The translations under genes and the position numbers were made by a program. Under the pieces are notes generated by a model that was not told where the DNA came from, ran no database searches, and saw nothing but the letters and a program-made list of their open reading frames with translations. A DNA stretch of 64,000 nt from Apostichopus japonicus (Eukaryota; Echinodermata; Holothuroidea; Aspidochirotida; Stichopodidae). Shown here piece by piece: positions 10,976-24,792 of the stretch (positions are counted from its first letter, which is position 1; every line of letters starts with the position of its first letter). Location: assembly GCF_037975245.1 (NCBI RefSeq), contig NC_092561.1:2833501-2897500 (forward strand), written 5' to 3'.

Positions 10976-13900
10976 CATGAGTCATTTGCTCGTTAGCTCG
11001 TTTAGGTTTCTCATAGAAAAGCCCTGCTCACGAGAAGCCTCTGATATATTGAACATACAGTGGGCTAATACTCAGTCAATAGTGTTGTTTTACGAGCGGC
11101 TTTCATGCGCGTGAGTAATATTAATAGTAAGGAGTGTTTTGTAAAACCGCGCTGCTGTTTGTTCGACTCATCGATCAACCGTCATCGACTGTAAATAATG
11201 GATGAATAAATTCATTTGAGAAAATTAATGCTACCTCTCTTCATCATTTCGTATGACTCTGCTCTTCACTGAGTAGTGGACCACGTTCGGCGCTACAATA
11301 ATAAGACCAATTGATTGCGGCGGCCCTGCAAGACTTACTAGCTAGTACAATACTGTCGCTTATTGCAATTTTCGATAGTCATGTACGTCGATATCTTTGA
11401 ACATTGAGATTTCGCCAAGAAGAAGCTCTGTCATTCATCTTATTTCCTTTTGACAGAGTTGGTTCCCAATTGACGTTTCAGTGGAAATTCATTTGTTTTT
11501 TTTTATCAGTCGGAGATCTAACCTCAAGAAAAAATCCGTTTTTGCGCAATTATTAGCCACGAGAAGTCTTACCGGAATTAGTAAAAACTACTCTCCTCCG
11601 GATTACGAAGTTGCGCGAATCCAATCGACACCACATACGTAAATTGTCGGAATTATGCATTTCCATAAATTTAGGAAGCGTTAACTTACTTCATATATGA
11701 CGTAGAACATTTCTTTACCCGAGAATATCCGAGTTTTGACGGACCTAAACTGCTGGGGTACGGTTGACGACGAATAAATGAACGTTACTTACTAGTGAGG
11801 TGAGTATCTAAATTTTAGCTCCGATGTTATCTGTGACATTGCCGTCTTAAGTCACCAGTTGTACTAAAGAGTGTATTTTCTAGTATAAAACATTTTTTAT
11901 ACAATATACCACCACTGCATTTCACAGTTAAATGAGGTTATTTTTGGCCTGCTGAAAATGAGACCTTCAACGTGTTGCTTGGGTCTTTTACTTTTATCCT
12001 ATCGTATACACTACACGAAGCGATCAGTGCTTAGGCTTCGCAATCGCATTAACAAAGCTACTGAGTACACATGTATTTGTCAGTAGCCTAGCCTATTACC
12101 TTGTTATTGTAGTAGTACGTACACATAACACAGGGTAAATTATGAATATGAGTTGGGGTAAGCCCCAGGAGTGCGTGGGCCTACATAGTGTTTTGGTAAA
12201 ATACTAGGCCTAGTAATAGGGTACTTACTTAGCATTAGTGACACACTCCCTAATAGTAATGATAGTTATTACCTAGGCCTATTCCTCTTATCTCAAAATC
12301 AAATCTGTCTGCTTACAGCCTCCTTGTTTATTATTAGTTAGGTATCTTTGATTCTAAATGCTACCTGCATAGTTCGGTGTCCCTACTTCTAAATTATAGC
12401 CAAGTTCAGATCTTGAACTTTAGCTGTTGTGTGGTGTTTTTGAAGTCCTACTAGTATTTCAAACTTTCTTGATGAATACCATTTACAAAAGTACAAGCAA
12501 TAGCCTAACTTATTCCTATACCATTTCAGACATGTTTTTCTAATCTAAGTAGGCTAAACCTAGGATTTGGCATATTGTTGGGTTAATTTCTAAGGCCAGC
12601 CATTAGCCTCCTGTATGATGTAGGAGTTGAGGGCAGTCCTATAGCCAGGTTTGGGGTATAGGGTATGAGCTAGGAATAGGATACAGACCTACATATCCTG
12701 AGACCGAGTCACTGTTTGATAATGCCATAGCCTTGCCTATCTTTAGTTAGTTGCAGACCAAGTAGTAGTACTATGCTAGTGCTTGCTGTTTACATTTTAT
12801 ATAGGCTAGTCTAAGCCCATTAAGTGTCATTTTATATTATACTTTGTTATTATCTTAGCTCTTTGCTGTTTTAGTGATGTAGTTATTGTTGTGAATAAGC
12901 TTGTAGTTATCCATTGCTATGCCTAAGGAAAGTGCATGCAAAACTTTGCATCCTAGTAAAACAAGTGGGCAATTTAAAGGTGCCTGCAGAGTAAATCTCG
13001 CTACTGGCATATTGGTCAGACACTTCCACGCCACGTTCAGTTGGTCATCAACTTGAGAGAACTAGGTATATATAATGATGACTGTATTTGCCAGTCAGAA
13101 GAAATATTCCAAACCCCCAGGAAATGAACCACCCTAACAGAGAGGACACAACAGGTCCCATGGAAGAGAATGTACTGTCGTGTGATGTTCTAGTGCCGAC
13201 AAAATTCATGAAACTATTGTCACTTGCATACTGTTATTGCTGCCTTTGTTTGAGTGCCTGCTTTTTGGGCCTGCCACTCATAAACATTTACTTATTTTTT
13301 TCTTTCCACAGTATGAGCAGAAGCATATAGTCTACTTGTATGATAGTAAGTTTACAAGTAGTGTATGAAAACCACAATGGGTTGCCTTCATACTAATAAC
13401 ACATATCAACCTCTTCCAACCTTCAGTCAACATTTTTGGAACTGGTTATTTTTTTATTTTAGCAAGATTTGCTTTCATAATGATCACCGTTGTCAAGCAT
13501 TCAGGTTGGTTGTTGATAGCTTTAAGAAATCTTTAAAATAAACAATCTTGTATGGAGGCAGCTCATTGTTTATCATAAAAGGCTGAACAGGCTGGTAATA
13601 ACTGGTGATTATTTCAGCTATGCCAATTGTCATTTCTGATTTCTGACTCCATAATTTTCACCACTAAATTCGAAGTGACAGAATTCAGAAAAGTAACACT
13701 GCTTCATTTCAGTTTCAGATTTCTGTGTTTGTATACATGTACTAAACACGGTAGCTCTTTACCAGCCTGTCAGCTTATTGTGGCTCTTGTACATGTATTC
13801 TTCTCACTGTTTGCCTTATCATTGGCCATATCAATAATAATACTTCATCGTCACTCCAGTATCTAGCCTTTCACGTCACCACTGTTTGTTTGTGATTTGT

Positions 13901-16900
13901 CTCTCTTCACATTACAAGTACAGTTTTCCTGTCTGTCACATATTTCCGTCCAATGTTGTGGTATAAAAGTCTACCACTGTAAAGTACTCATCCTGCAAAT
14001 GCTTGAATTTTGTCTATTTGATAAAGTACTGCATCTTATTTCGGAGACCAAAACGTGTTTCCTTGGTAAAGATAATTTGTTTTAGTATTGTTTTGAAGCA
14101 AGTAACCAAAAATTTTCAACTTGTTAGTACTGGTTAAAGATTGCCCAGTGCAGGAAGAAAACAATGAATATTTGATTTTCCACACAACAAGTAACTGCAT
14201 ACAGAGTCTTCACTCTGTTTTTTTCCGTAGAGGGGTAGAAGGAGAGTTGAGATGGATATGTTAAAACAAGTAGTAGTATAACTTTCAGTTTTGAACACAG
14301 TGAACTCTTCCATGGAAAGATCTATCCATAAATGATTAAGCATTCTGTTTGAAGATGGTTTTGTTGGGGGGGGGGTATTCATTTTTGTATTTAAATATCT
14401 TGCATTCATTGAAAGATATTGTCAAAAGAAAGAATAATGTGTTTCACAAAGTAAGGTTTTATTATTGTTATTGTAATTGGTATATACAATAAGAAGCAGT
14501 GCATTTAACTACATCAAAACAAGTTACCATTGGGTCTACTTCTAATGACTTGTCTTGCAAAATGATTCCATTTCCTTTGCACAACACCTTTTATGTTACT
14601 ATTTGCCAAAGTGGTCACACCCATTTATTAAGTTATTGCCATTTTCTATAACTTGCCTACAAACTGCTAATAGCATTCCTGTACATTTGCTTTAAAAGAG
14701 ATCAAAATTATATATATTTATCAAAGCTTTTATATATGCATATGTTCACTGCACATCTTGTGTTGCGGAAATGTTAACTTCTTACACTTATAATAACCAT
14801 ACATAACGCAATATGAAATACGCTTGCTTGGTGGGTGCAATCGCATCCTATAGATGCTTTTTTAAACTTTGGTTAACCCTTGCCGAAAAGGTCGCCTTGC
14901 TTTCTTGCAAGTCTTCCTGTAAGTACTGTAGTACTGTAGAATTATGGTTGTAATGTAATCATTGTATCACTTGATTTTATGCTTTCTAGCAGTAGCACTA
15001 TCATGTTACTTTTGACAGTTTCAAAGAGTTCACATAATTATACCATTTCATTTAATAGATATATTTCTGTTTCCCCTTTCTTCATTCGGTATACAGTACT
15101 TCCAAGAGCAGCCATATTACATTTATCAAAGTTGTCACACTTATGTGCTTGTTTTTATGCACAACTCTGTTAGCTTTGGTTCCCTGTTTGTCATTACTTG
15201 TACAGTTGGACAGCTATAAATTTGTATCAGTGTCAAAGTGGTCACCAAAAACATATATGCTTTCTTTCATTTTTATTATAAAAAGAACAAATGTATTACA
15301 TTTTTCAGTATGAAAAGTGGATGCACATTATATTCTCTTTTGTTTTCATAATAATCAGTACAACTATATTCCTTCACATTATTTAAATGATCATTTTGCT
15401 CATTAGTTGTGCAGCCTTGTTACCTTGATTATGTTTTTGTTTGTTATTGCTAAATGTGCTTTTCTACCTCTGCATTCATTACCTTGACAGCTATTGAATA
15501 TTATAGCCAATTATTTATCAAATTTTACATTTTACTATACTGCTAAAGAATTCCGCTCATTTCTATGTTTACTTATCATATCCTTTCATACCACAAGCAG
15601 CCAACCATTATTTCAAAGTTGCAAATTACCTGCACATATTTTAAGATCTTGATATGTAATATATACGTGTCTGTAAGTTTTGTCACTGCCATTTGCCAAT
15701 TTGTATTCTAACAGTAGTCACACATGTAGTCACACATGTATTATATTCTGACTATATAGATATCTAGTACCTCATTACATAGTCAAACTGATACAAGGTA
15801 ATAAACTTCATGTCCTTCCTCACCAAATGGTATCTTCCAACTTTTACGCATGGTTTGGCTTTCATAGCAATTGCATCAGAGATGGTGTGCCTTTCATATC
15901 AAAAACTGTGGTAACTTTCATGTGCAAGTTAATTATTATTTTATTATCTATCTTTTATAGTTTTAATACGATATAGTTTTATGTAGTGGCATAGTACTTG
16001 TGTAGCATAGTACTTGTGTAGCAGTTGTGTGGAATTCTATGATTTGCAGACTTTTAACAAACTTTAAGAAAATTGTGTGCACACATCTTGCCTTGTGATG
16101 CTTATGCTTGTATAAAAGATATCACTCATATGTTATCTTCTGCTTCTTAGTGATGCTGGATGATACCACTAAGGTTTCTTGGCACATTCAGAATCGCTGC
16201 AAGGCAATGGTAATGACTGGAGTCACTCCTTAGACCTGGTAATATTCCCATGCAGAGTGAGAAAGCCTTATTTGCTGTCCAGTTGGTCATTAAATATTGA
16301 GAAAGAAAATATAACTGCTGATCACTCCCACATTTGGGTAGCACCCTGTGGTTCATATGCTGCAGTGAACCTCACTTGCACTAGGAACCAAGCTCAAAAT
16401 CTAACAGTACCCAGGCCAATTGACCTATTAAGGATTGCTGCACTGCAATTGTAATGAGCGGAGTCTGATCACTAAAGAGAGGAACTTGTAAATAATTTGT
16501 TTGGGGGGAACATTGCTTCTTATATTCCGCATGTGTGAAGGTATTTCTGAAGTGTAACCTTGCATATGCTAAGCCTTGTTCGATACAACAGCCAGTCTCT
16601 CTTGGCCTATTTAGATAGGCTACTATGAAGTGGTAAAGAGTGAGGGCTTTGGTGAATGGTTTATTGTAAAATTTGTGAATGTGGGACAGTTTATTTATCT
16701 CCTTTGTTTTGCTTTTAACCACTGTCAGCGCTTGCTTGATATCATATGAGCATATTTGTGAGAAAATATTTCCTATAACCCGCTTCTTATTTTTTTTTTT
16801 TTCATATGACCTTTCCATGTACTTAAACTTGTGCGGATAATCCCCATGTTTATATTAACATTATTTTTTAATAGCCATCAACATATTGTATCAATGAATA

Positions 16901-17425
16901 AAAATGTTGAAAAGGATTTCGGACTTTTTTTTAATTCTTTGATTGGTGCGAGTCATTGTCAGCAACCAGTATTATAAAAAAGAAATGCTCCCAATGGTGG
17001 AATGGGTGGGGGTAGCAGGAGTTGATATGTTTGTATACTACAGAATAAACTACTTAAGCATTCCCATAAAATATATCTATTAAGGCCCATTGCACACTTT
17101 ACTTGGGGTATCGTGCCCACGAGCCTCACCTAGGTGTGCCCATCTGACCCACCACCCGTCTCGACTTCCCACCTCTCCTGCCATAGCTTTCGACATGCAT
17201 GTATACTATGGAAGAAACCAACGCTCGATGATATTTGAAATTGCATTTTACATTATATGTACCATCCCTACCTCGATTAGGAGACACGAGTTGATCTAAA
17301 CGATAGAAGGTATTGATATACATGCGATCAAACCATAAGAGAAAATGTTCAGCTGAAATACCGCGGTAACATCAAGTCGAAATTCAATATAGCCGCCAGA
17401 CAAGCTAACGAAGTAACATACGCCC
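10976..17425. other. Long T-rich stretch without a recognised gene
   Basis: I find no exon I can name. A 44-codon frame from ATG at about 12919 and a 145-codon minus-strand frame at 16381-16818 match nothing I know. From about 13.3 kb the plus strand is T-rich and free of long frames, like a long 3' untranslated region, and AATAAA occurs at 16897-16902. A diverged direct repeat of about 40 bp (GCTGCA--GCAAT-GTAATGA) sits near 16190 and 16435. The 3'-UTR idea is a guess. Confidence 0.3.
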
Positions 17426-17429
17426 ATTA

Positions 17430-17930
17430 AAAGCCCTATTGACTTACACACTAAATCACAAAAGTAATGTCTTCTCTAAGCCTAGATAGAAGTTTTCACT
17501 TGCTAAACGCTACCCATCACTGGATAGCTGACAAGTTGGCCTTTCATGGCACCATCAATTTTCCGTACCATGACCATGTAGATTTTTTGCTACGAGAGCC
17601 GGAACTTTTCGTCACTTGTAAACAAACCTCTCCACTCAGTGGTAAACAAATTTCCTACGCTGCTCCTTGGAGGCCTAAAGGGGTCTAAAATTGCCTCAAT
17701 TGACCCAATTGTTTAACCACATGTGCTTCCATTCATGTTCTTTAACATAAAAGCCACAAAGAAGCACATCCTAATTGATAACATAGCAAAAAAGTTGTTC
17801 TCCTGCTCCGAATTGGCACTTTTCCTGAAGGAGAACATTTGCCGCGGATTGATATTGACGCTAATAGGAGTATGCCACCACGAACGCATAATCTGCTTCT
17901 ATACGAACTGTGAAAAACCGTCTTAAGATG
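17430..17930. repeat. Dispersed repeat, copy 1
   Basis: Runs collinear with 27965-28345. Both start CCCTATTGACTTACAC, share TACCCATC-CTGGATA-CTGA, and end with CTCCTG...CCTGAAGG-GAACA and a CGGATNGAT block. No terminal repeats or coding were found, so the class is unknown. Confidence 0.7.
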
Positions 17931-18219
17931 TTAGATGTTCTGAATGCGACAAAACCCAAAAGGTATTTCACTTAACGTAATATTCGGGTCAGTTTTGAGT
18001 TATTTTAAGGCTTAATCGTGTTTTAGGAATGGTTTTTAAGCATCCTCCGGCAAGATCGTGGAACTGCTATCGAATTTTCTTGGCCTAATACCTCCTGCAA
18101 TATTTACGAAATTTCAACATAACATCCCACCTATGCATTAAGAAATCTTACCTGGCAGTAAGAAATCTGAAAATCAATTGCACAAAAAATGAGAAATTTA
18201 CAATCACAAGCAAAGGAAA

Positions 18220-19200
18220 TGAAATGAAAGTTGGAAGAAGTGTAAATATGTTGGAAGCTTGCTGTAGAGCGAAGAAGACATTAACAGAAGAATTGGTATA
18301 ACCAACGGTGCTTTCAACACACTGTCAAGCATTTTTAAAAGCAAAAACATAAGCCGGAACATTAAGCTTAGGAATTTTGAGACTTTATTAAAGAGTATTT
18401 TTTTGTACAATTGCGAACTGTGGGGCACAACGAAGGATCTTGATCGCAAAATTGACACTTTTCAAAGGAGACTACTTCGAAATATTCTCAACATTAGATG
18501 GACCAATAATAATTGGTTATCAAATGATGAGCTATACAAAGAAACCAACCAAACACCTTGGTCATCGATAGTCGGACATAGAAGATTGAGATTTTTCGGT
18601 CATGTAGCAAGACATCAGGAGGACGCTCCAGCAAAGGTTGCTTTAAGAGAAGCACTGAGACCAAGGGCGTAGGAACCAGGGGGCTGGGGGCGCCAGCCCC
18701 CAGTGAAAAAAATATGGAGGGGCGGAAGTATCATTCCGCCACCCCCCCCCCCCCCCGCTTCGCAAGTCAGAAAACCCCTTTTCATTTCCAAATAAGAAAA
18801 AATCTCATTTTGAGCACCAAATTGCATCTAAGGCCAGGTGAAAATGCAAAATTATATACAAAATGGAGTGGGTGGGTTGAAGTGTGCTATATTGCACCAA
18901 ACTGCATCTGAGGCCACCTGGAAATGTAAAATAATTCCAAACGGGAGGGGGACACCCCCTCCACTTGGACCCCTCCCCCAGGCCGGCCATCAGTCTTCAG
19001 CCCCCCCCCCACTCAAAAGTACCTTCCTACGCAACTGACTGAGACATACTGCTAAACCAGTTGGAAGGCCCGTGACTACCTTGCTTGGAAAAATAAAGTC
19101 CCAATTCAAGGACATTGATATTAACAATTTCGAGGAAGCAATAAACCTTGCGCAAGATCGTGATACGTGGCGGAGGTTAATCACTGAGCATGTTGGATAG
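18220..19200 (+). mobile_element. LINE reverse transcriptase C-terminal end (RTE-like)
   Basis: The plus strand encodes the last part of a non-LTR retrotransposon ORF2. An N-terminal piece (YVGSLL...INRRIGITNGAF) has one in-frame stop near 18271. The thumb region YNCELWGTTKDLDRKIDTFQ and RRLLRNIL...GHRRLRFFGHVARH follow. Past a nested MITE (18662-19037) the frame resumes with GRPVTTLLGK...RDTWRRL and the natural stop at 19198-19200. The pattern recalls RTE/BovB-like LINEs. It is 5'-truncated and dead. Confidence 0.8.
18662..19037. mobile_element. hAT-like MITE nested in a LINE
   Basis: The ends read CAAGGGCGTAGGAACC and the complement of CAGTTGCGTAGGAAGG. The 8-bp target duplication ACTGAGAC is perfect (18654-18661 and 19038-19045). 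Inside are C-rich runs and an internal doublet (GCACCAAATTGCATCTAAGG near 18816 and a similar block near 18894). It splits the LINE frame cleanly, which dates it after the LINE. Both coding halves of the LINE can be read on either side. Confidence 0.9.
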
Positions 19201-19925
19201 ACGAGACTCAACTTATTACTACTAATATGCATTAAATATTTTTTTTTCTACGCGCATGTGTCTTTCTTAGGCATTATGAGTCATATTTGGCAATAAATGG
19301 TTATCGGAAAACTATATGCGTGCAACCTTACGCGATCGCCGTAATTCAAACGTAATGATATGCAAAATCGGTAAAAAAATCGGAGGTCACGGGGGCAGAT
19401 CTCCGACTGTTATATTGCACGAATCATTTATCCTCTAGGGGAAATACTTTTCCTTAAGAACAGATTCTCAATGCCAATTAGAGGGTGTAACGTTTGGATT
19501 TTAGCAGGATCTTCTTCAGAGACTTACTTAGTCTTGGCCAAATTGTTTGTAATACTCTCCTTCTCGCGTGCAAACTGTACATGCCTCAGAGTCCGTTTCT
19601 GCCTATACCACGAATGTGCTTGTCCGCTGTATTTTACATGCCATAGGATTTGTCCGATACAAACGTCTTGGACATTTCTCCAAAGAGGGGCGTGAACATA
19701 TGCAACACAAAATCTTTATTCATATTATTGTTACGTAATTTGCTAACAAAATTACTTACAAATCTTAACACGTATGCCATTACTCTAAATAGCTTTTTCC
19801 AATTTCCAATTTCCAGTTTTCACAAACAGATGGTTTGGTTTTAGATCCATGGATCTAAAAACAAACCACATGTTTGTGAAAAAATAGACATTTTAGTAAG
19901 ATACGACACACATTTTCTGAGCTCC
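19201..19925. other. No recognised gene
   Basis: Short frames only and no repeat I could pair. It ends where the BEL/Pao fragment begins. Confidence 0.4.
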
Positions 19926-19929
19926 TGAT

Positions 19930-21517
19930 TGTTCCCTTCAGGAGCCACCTTGTTTTCTGGCCAATCCTGTGAGGATCCCTTCAAATACTCAGGACCAGAC
20001 CATCACAGTTGATTACTTTTCAGCTTTACAGTAGCGGTGCGTCGTGAAGCGATATCCGCAGGATTATGTTTTGTTGGTACATACCGCCATTGTCTTGGGT
20101 TAGTTACATGTTGTATCTCTCTAACACGACAGGCCACAAATGTTTAAACTTCTACCTCTACCCCTAATCCACCACAGAGTATTTTCACTGTCACTCCAAA
20201 ACATTACAACTTCCAGATTATATTTCAACACTTCTGTTATATAGACTGAGTCAATCTCAACCTCAAAATTGCTGCCATTAACCGAGCCAAGAAACACATG
20301 TGGCCTTCAGAGGTGCTACCTTTGTTTTTGAGTCTACAATTTTAATACTAACATGACCATTTTGGATGCCCTTCGGATAAATATCAGCACTAAATGCTTC
20401 ATTAGAAGCGTCCACAAATGTATGTAACTCAATATTTTGGCTCCAATCCTGACACAAACACCTGTTGACACTAATACAGCTCAAATGTTCTAGATTCGCA
20501 AGCCAGTTATTAATTTTATCTCTTAATTCTCCTTCAAGGGACTCATCCGAACCAAACGCACTGGCCCATATCTCCTGCATAAGAATTTTTCCTTCAATTA
20601 ATACAGGGGATACAAAACCCATAGGGTCAAAAATAGACGACATTCTACTTAACACCTTTCGCTTTGTCAACCCTTCAGGAATTACTTCACTCTTTTTGGG
20701 TGCACTGTTCAGAACACCAGGTTAACCCCAATGTGCTAACTGAAGGTAACTCATTTTCAGTGAGACTGATTTGTTTGACTCTTTGATCTTGGGGAATTAT
20801 CTCCATCACCTCTTTGAATTTGAGAGCCACTTTGTGGCATTCATTCCTGCCTTACTCCACAACTCTTTTAAACCACGATACAACTCAATTCCAGCATCAG
20901 TGTCATTTACAGAATACATAGTATCATTCATATAGGTACTTTTAAGAATGGCCTCCGCCGCTAGAGGGTACTCTATTTTATGTTGTTTTGCATTTTCCTT
21001 TGAAATAACCTGTGATATGAAAGGAGCAGCATTAATCCCAAATACTACCCTATTAAATTCATACACCTCAGGCTTAGTGGGCTGTTCAAGGTTAGACCAA
21101 AGAAATCTTAACATATTTCTATCTTCCTTAGCGATCAGTATTTGTAAGTTCAATTCCGAAATGTCACAAATCAAGCCTACTGGCCTACTCCTGAATCTAA
21201 GTAGGACATCAAAAAGATTATTTTGGAGTTTGGCCCATTTGTGATGACATAATTTAAAGCTACACCGTCACACTTAGTTGAACCATCAAATACCATCCGT
21301 ATCTTAGTTGTTTCTCTGAGAGGCTTAACTACAGAAAAATGTGTAAGAAACCATTGTGGACCAGTAATATTAGCAGGGTCCACCTCTTAATTTCTCTGAA
21401 TTTTACATCATTACATAGCTTCTTTTCCAAGTAATTTAACCTATTTTCTGCAACCTGTCTGTTGCCCTTGGGCATTTCAACTTTATTATCCTTCCATGGT
21501 ATTTTTACTTCATACAT
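19930..21517 (-). pseudogene. BEL/Pao reverse transcriptase and RNase H region
   Basis: Frames at 21329-21517, 21177-21383, 20806-21174 and 20278-20670 give successive RT pieces. Recognisable segments are RMVFDGSTKCDGVALNYV, FGINAAPFISQ and SSIFDPMGFVSPV. The catalytic loop reads YMND in place of Y-x-D-D, so the RT is inactive in this copy. An RNase H start (HTFVDASNEAF) and a later SENTLWWIRGRGR stretch follow. Confidence 0.8.
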
Positions 21518-21750
21518 TCTTTAACAAACTTCATAGTATGCATATCCTCCTCTGTTTGAAATGTTTGATCTTTTACAATCCTTTTTTTTTCTATCTCCCA
21601 GAACCTTTGAAGCAATTGGTCAACTTTAGTTTCCTCTTTTGTGGTACATTTAAAGGTATTAGCTTGGTTTCACATAATAGGAGGAATACCTACTGCACTT
21701 AGTTGTAGGAACAACACATGTCCAACCAAGTGGTGTTTGTCTAGCCACAG

Positions 21751-22191
21751 TTACCCTGGTCTTCCAACCCGCTCTTCTAATGCCAAATGAAACTCTGCAT
21801 AATCCACTCCAATTAACATATCTTCAATCCCTTTACTTGGATATAAGAACTCAATATCCTTCAAGTGGTTCCAATCTTTGGACACTTTTGACCAATTTGT
21901 AGGTTCTAAACCCCCACACACATTATCTACAGTTATTGCCTTTAATTTATGCCTCTTAGTCTGACCTATTCCAGATACTTTGAACTCAACAGCTGTAGTT
22001 TCAAATCTTTCCTCTTTACCATTCAATAGGCTCACAACTACTTCATCTTGACTCCCAACTATTCCCAACTCAGAAGCAACACCACTGTTTATATATGTTT
22101 GTTCACTGCCATCATCGAGTAGTGCGTTGACAGTTAAGCATTTCTTACCATTATGAACTTTAACAGGTAATACTCTTAGTGCCATACCCAA
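21751..22191 (-). pseudogene. BEL/Pao protease domain (DUF1758 type)
   Basis: The 146-residue frame carries ALLDDGSEQTYI, where the retropepsin triad DTG is replaced by DDG, a known variant in this family. It also has the downstream hallmark LIGVDYAEFHL. This part is intact as a frame but is cut off from the RT. Confidence 0.8.
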
Positions 22192-22296
22192 TTTTTATTG
22201 AGGTAATTATTTGTAGTATTAATATTGACAATCACATTTTCAGTGACAGAACTTGGGTGTTTCTCCCCTTCCCTGGTGTTTTGTGGTTCAACGGTT

Positions 22297-22650
22297 TTAT
22301 TTTTTTGTTTTATGTAATAACCGATTATGGTCCCCTGTGCATCCATCAATCCCACAGTATATTTTTCTTGTGCAATCTTTAGCCAAATGTCTCCCTAAAC
22401 ATTTAAAACATAATTTATACTTTACTGCTAACTCCCATCTTGAATCAATGGTTAGGCATTTAAATTCACTACACTCCCAAACTCTGTGACTCTCTTTTTT
22501 GTTACAACCAATACAAACCATATTCTCTGTTTGTCTTTGTGTTGTGTTCATTTTCTGTTGGGTAAATGTCCTATCTTCTGTCTTCTTGACATCTTCTCGG
22601 TTTGAAGACCTTCCTGGAGCACCATCTCCTTCCCTACAACTTCCGAACAC
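22297..22650 (-). pseudogene. BEL/Pao zinc-knuckle region
   Basis: The frame has CIGCNKKESHRVWEC and then CFKCLGRHLAKDC, two Cys/His knuckles spaced as in BEL/Pao polyproteins. A third cluster (CGIDGCTGDHNRLLH) matches the C-x-x-x-x-C-x3-H pattern that usually precedes the protease. Confidence 0.8.
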
Positions 22651-22659
22651 AGGATCTGT

Positions 22660-23500
22660 TAATTCTCTTGCTGTGTTTTTAAAAACTTTACAACATCCGG
22701 CAGTGTCGCATTTCTGTCGGTTCGTGTTTTTATCCTATAACTCTCACTGGACCAGCGATTCTGAAGAAACCTTGTTAGTTTTCCAACGATTTGTTTTAAA
22801 CTTGCCTGGTTATTCAGTTCCGTGAGACAATCCAAGGCAGCTAAGGCTTCATGGCAAATCTCTAAGTCATCTGAGAACTTCTGAATATTACTGGAATCAA
22901 CTCGGACCCTACTGGTTACTTTGTTAATCCATGCTTGGGCCACAGTGGATGAATTTCCATAACGGCCTATTAATGTTCTCCATGCACTATTTAGACCATC
23001 TTGGGGGTGATTTTAACACAAAAACTGTATTCCTTCTAATGCCTCACCAATACAGAGTGCCATCAACGTGTTAAGTTTAACACTATCATCATTTATAAAA
23101 GCTGTCATGTTTTGGAATCTGGCTATGAATGAATGGTAGAACAGGGGGTTTCCATCAAACTGCTGGTTCGGGTTTTGTCGAGGTAATGACATAAGAGCAA
23201 ACAGGGTGCTCAAGTTCTCTGCATTCAAACTTTGATTAGGCCCAGGGCTAGGGTTAGACCTAAACATGCTCTCATGTTCATTTTCATTTAGGCCGTGTTC
23301 ATCGTGGGTCTCAGTTGCTCCCTCGGGGTGTGTACAGGGGCAATTAGGGTTTGATCTTCCTTGCCGTTACTGTTTGCAAGTAGGCTTAGTAGTTTCTTTG
23401 TGTCTTTCTTTATCTTCAAATATGCCATTTGACAATCCATCATCCACTTTTCTTCACTTTCAAATTTTTCTTCTTTCTCTAATAAGTCAATCAATTCCAA
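22660..23500 (-). pseudogene. BEL/Pao Gag region (DUF1759 type)
   Basis: Three frames (23288-23500, 23013-23267, 22659-22943) form a broken Gag. The middle one has the family signature FDGNPLFYHSFIARF. The third continues the helical capsid-like part, with LNNQASLKQIVGKL. Stops separate the frames. Confidence 0.75.
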
Positions 23501-23600
23501 ATGGGCTTCCTCTACACTCTAGAATATCTTCTCTGACTTTTCTAGGGCTTCTTCAATTATTACAGAATCTCTACAGTCCTCATTAACTCTGAGAGCTCAT

Positions 23601-24110
23601 TTATTGATCTTGTTAACGCATATTTACGGTTTCTCCGCGATATTTTATTTTATTTATGTTCTCCATGTTTAATCTTTATTTTCTTACCAGAATTTCCGTA
23701 AGTCACTTCACTCCGTTTCACAGGCTTCACAATGGTGTATAAAATTAAATCCGTCGTTATTAGTCATCAATGTTCATTTTCTTTGTTTTCTCCGAAGATT
23801 ACCCTTGATGCTTTTTAACCTCGCTCTGCTACCATTTTGGTCTGCAGAATCGCTGCTATCTCCACCAAAAGATTTAAATTAAACCCAGAGTTTAGTTTTC
23901 TTCGTATTTTTTAGATCGCCATCTTGTTGATCACTTGTAAACAACCTCGTTCACGAACATAAAATATTATTACTACATTATTTTACTCTTATATTGCACG
24001 TACATAGCGCCCTCTATTCTCTTCTCTACTCCTTCAGATCAGTTACTACTTAGCGTCTTTAAGACGCATCATATTTTGTATTACGAAAACCACTTAAACG
24101 ATATAGGTGT
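23601..24110. other. Possible 5' region of the BEL/Pao element
   Basis: No gene. It could hold the 5' leader or LTR of the BEL/Pao copy, but no matching LTR exists at the left end, so this is not shown. Confidence 0.3.
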
Positions 24111-24114
24111 ACAG

Positions 24115-24792
24115 GCGCGTATCCAGGATTTTCTAACCCGAGGGGCGCGAATTACTATCTAAGCGGAGCGCCACCATCGGTTGGCGCGCAGCGTGCAAGA
24201 AAATTTCTGGTTTTGATACCCCCCAGATCACCGGAAATAGCACTTCTCAGGCTTGAAAATGAGCAACCAGATGTACACTTTTGCCTGAGAACCAAGTATT
24301 TCCCAAAAGTTTTTTTTTTTCCATCCATAACCTTTTTGAAGATTGTCACCAGTCACACATCATGTTCGACCTGATTGCATGTCCTATGGATGATTGCTTT
24401 TGTAGGAGATTCTACGTCACGGCCCACAATATCCGAAAGCCCCACTTTTGAAGGTTTTAAGCCCATTATTTGTTGAGAATTTAAAAATTCACATTTCTCG
24501 TGAATAAAATCACTTCAAAACATACCAATAATGTTGCACAAAATTCAATCTATGGACAAGCAATATAGAAAAACCTCCTTGAACCCCAAACAGACAGGTC
24601 AAAGTTGCACGAGTAGAGGAAAGTATGATGAAGAATGTTGGTGAGGAAATTTTGGAAAATTCAGAGACAGTTAATTTATTGGTGTAGAAATATTGCAACC
24701 TCTTATAATGGCTATTATAAAACTTGGTTGAAGGAAATGAAAAATAGCAGATATTTCCGATATCAGGAATTATCGAAACCGAACACTACACA
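24115..24792. mobile_element. MITE-like sequence, boundaries uncertain
   Basis: A typical MITE terminus, CAGGCGCGTATCCAGG, starts at 24115. The block with TCTAAGCGGAGCGCCACCAT at about 24160 recurs at about 25388. The right end cannot be fixed, because later elements are nested nearby. Confidence 0.5.

Larger units (their letters stand above)
19930..23600 (-). mobile_element. Decayed BEL/Pao retrotransposon
   Basis: On the minus strand, from right to left: a Gag region (DUF1759 type), a cysteine/histidine-rich knuckle region, a DUF1758-type aspartic protease, a Pao-type reverse transcriptase and part of RNase H. This order and these domains define BEL/Pao. Frames are broken in many places. 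No LTRs were recognised at either end and no integrase follows, so it is a truncated fossil. Confidence 0.85.

Noticed and set aside
16381-16818. 145-codon minus-strand frame as a gene
   Set aside because: No recognisable domain, runs over a direct repeat and a poly-T stretch, no promoter or splice context. Kept only as part of the stretch description.
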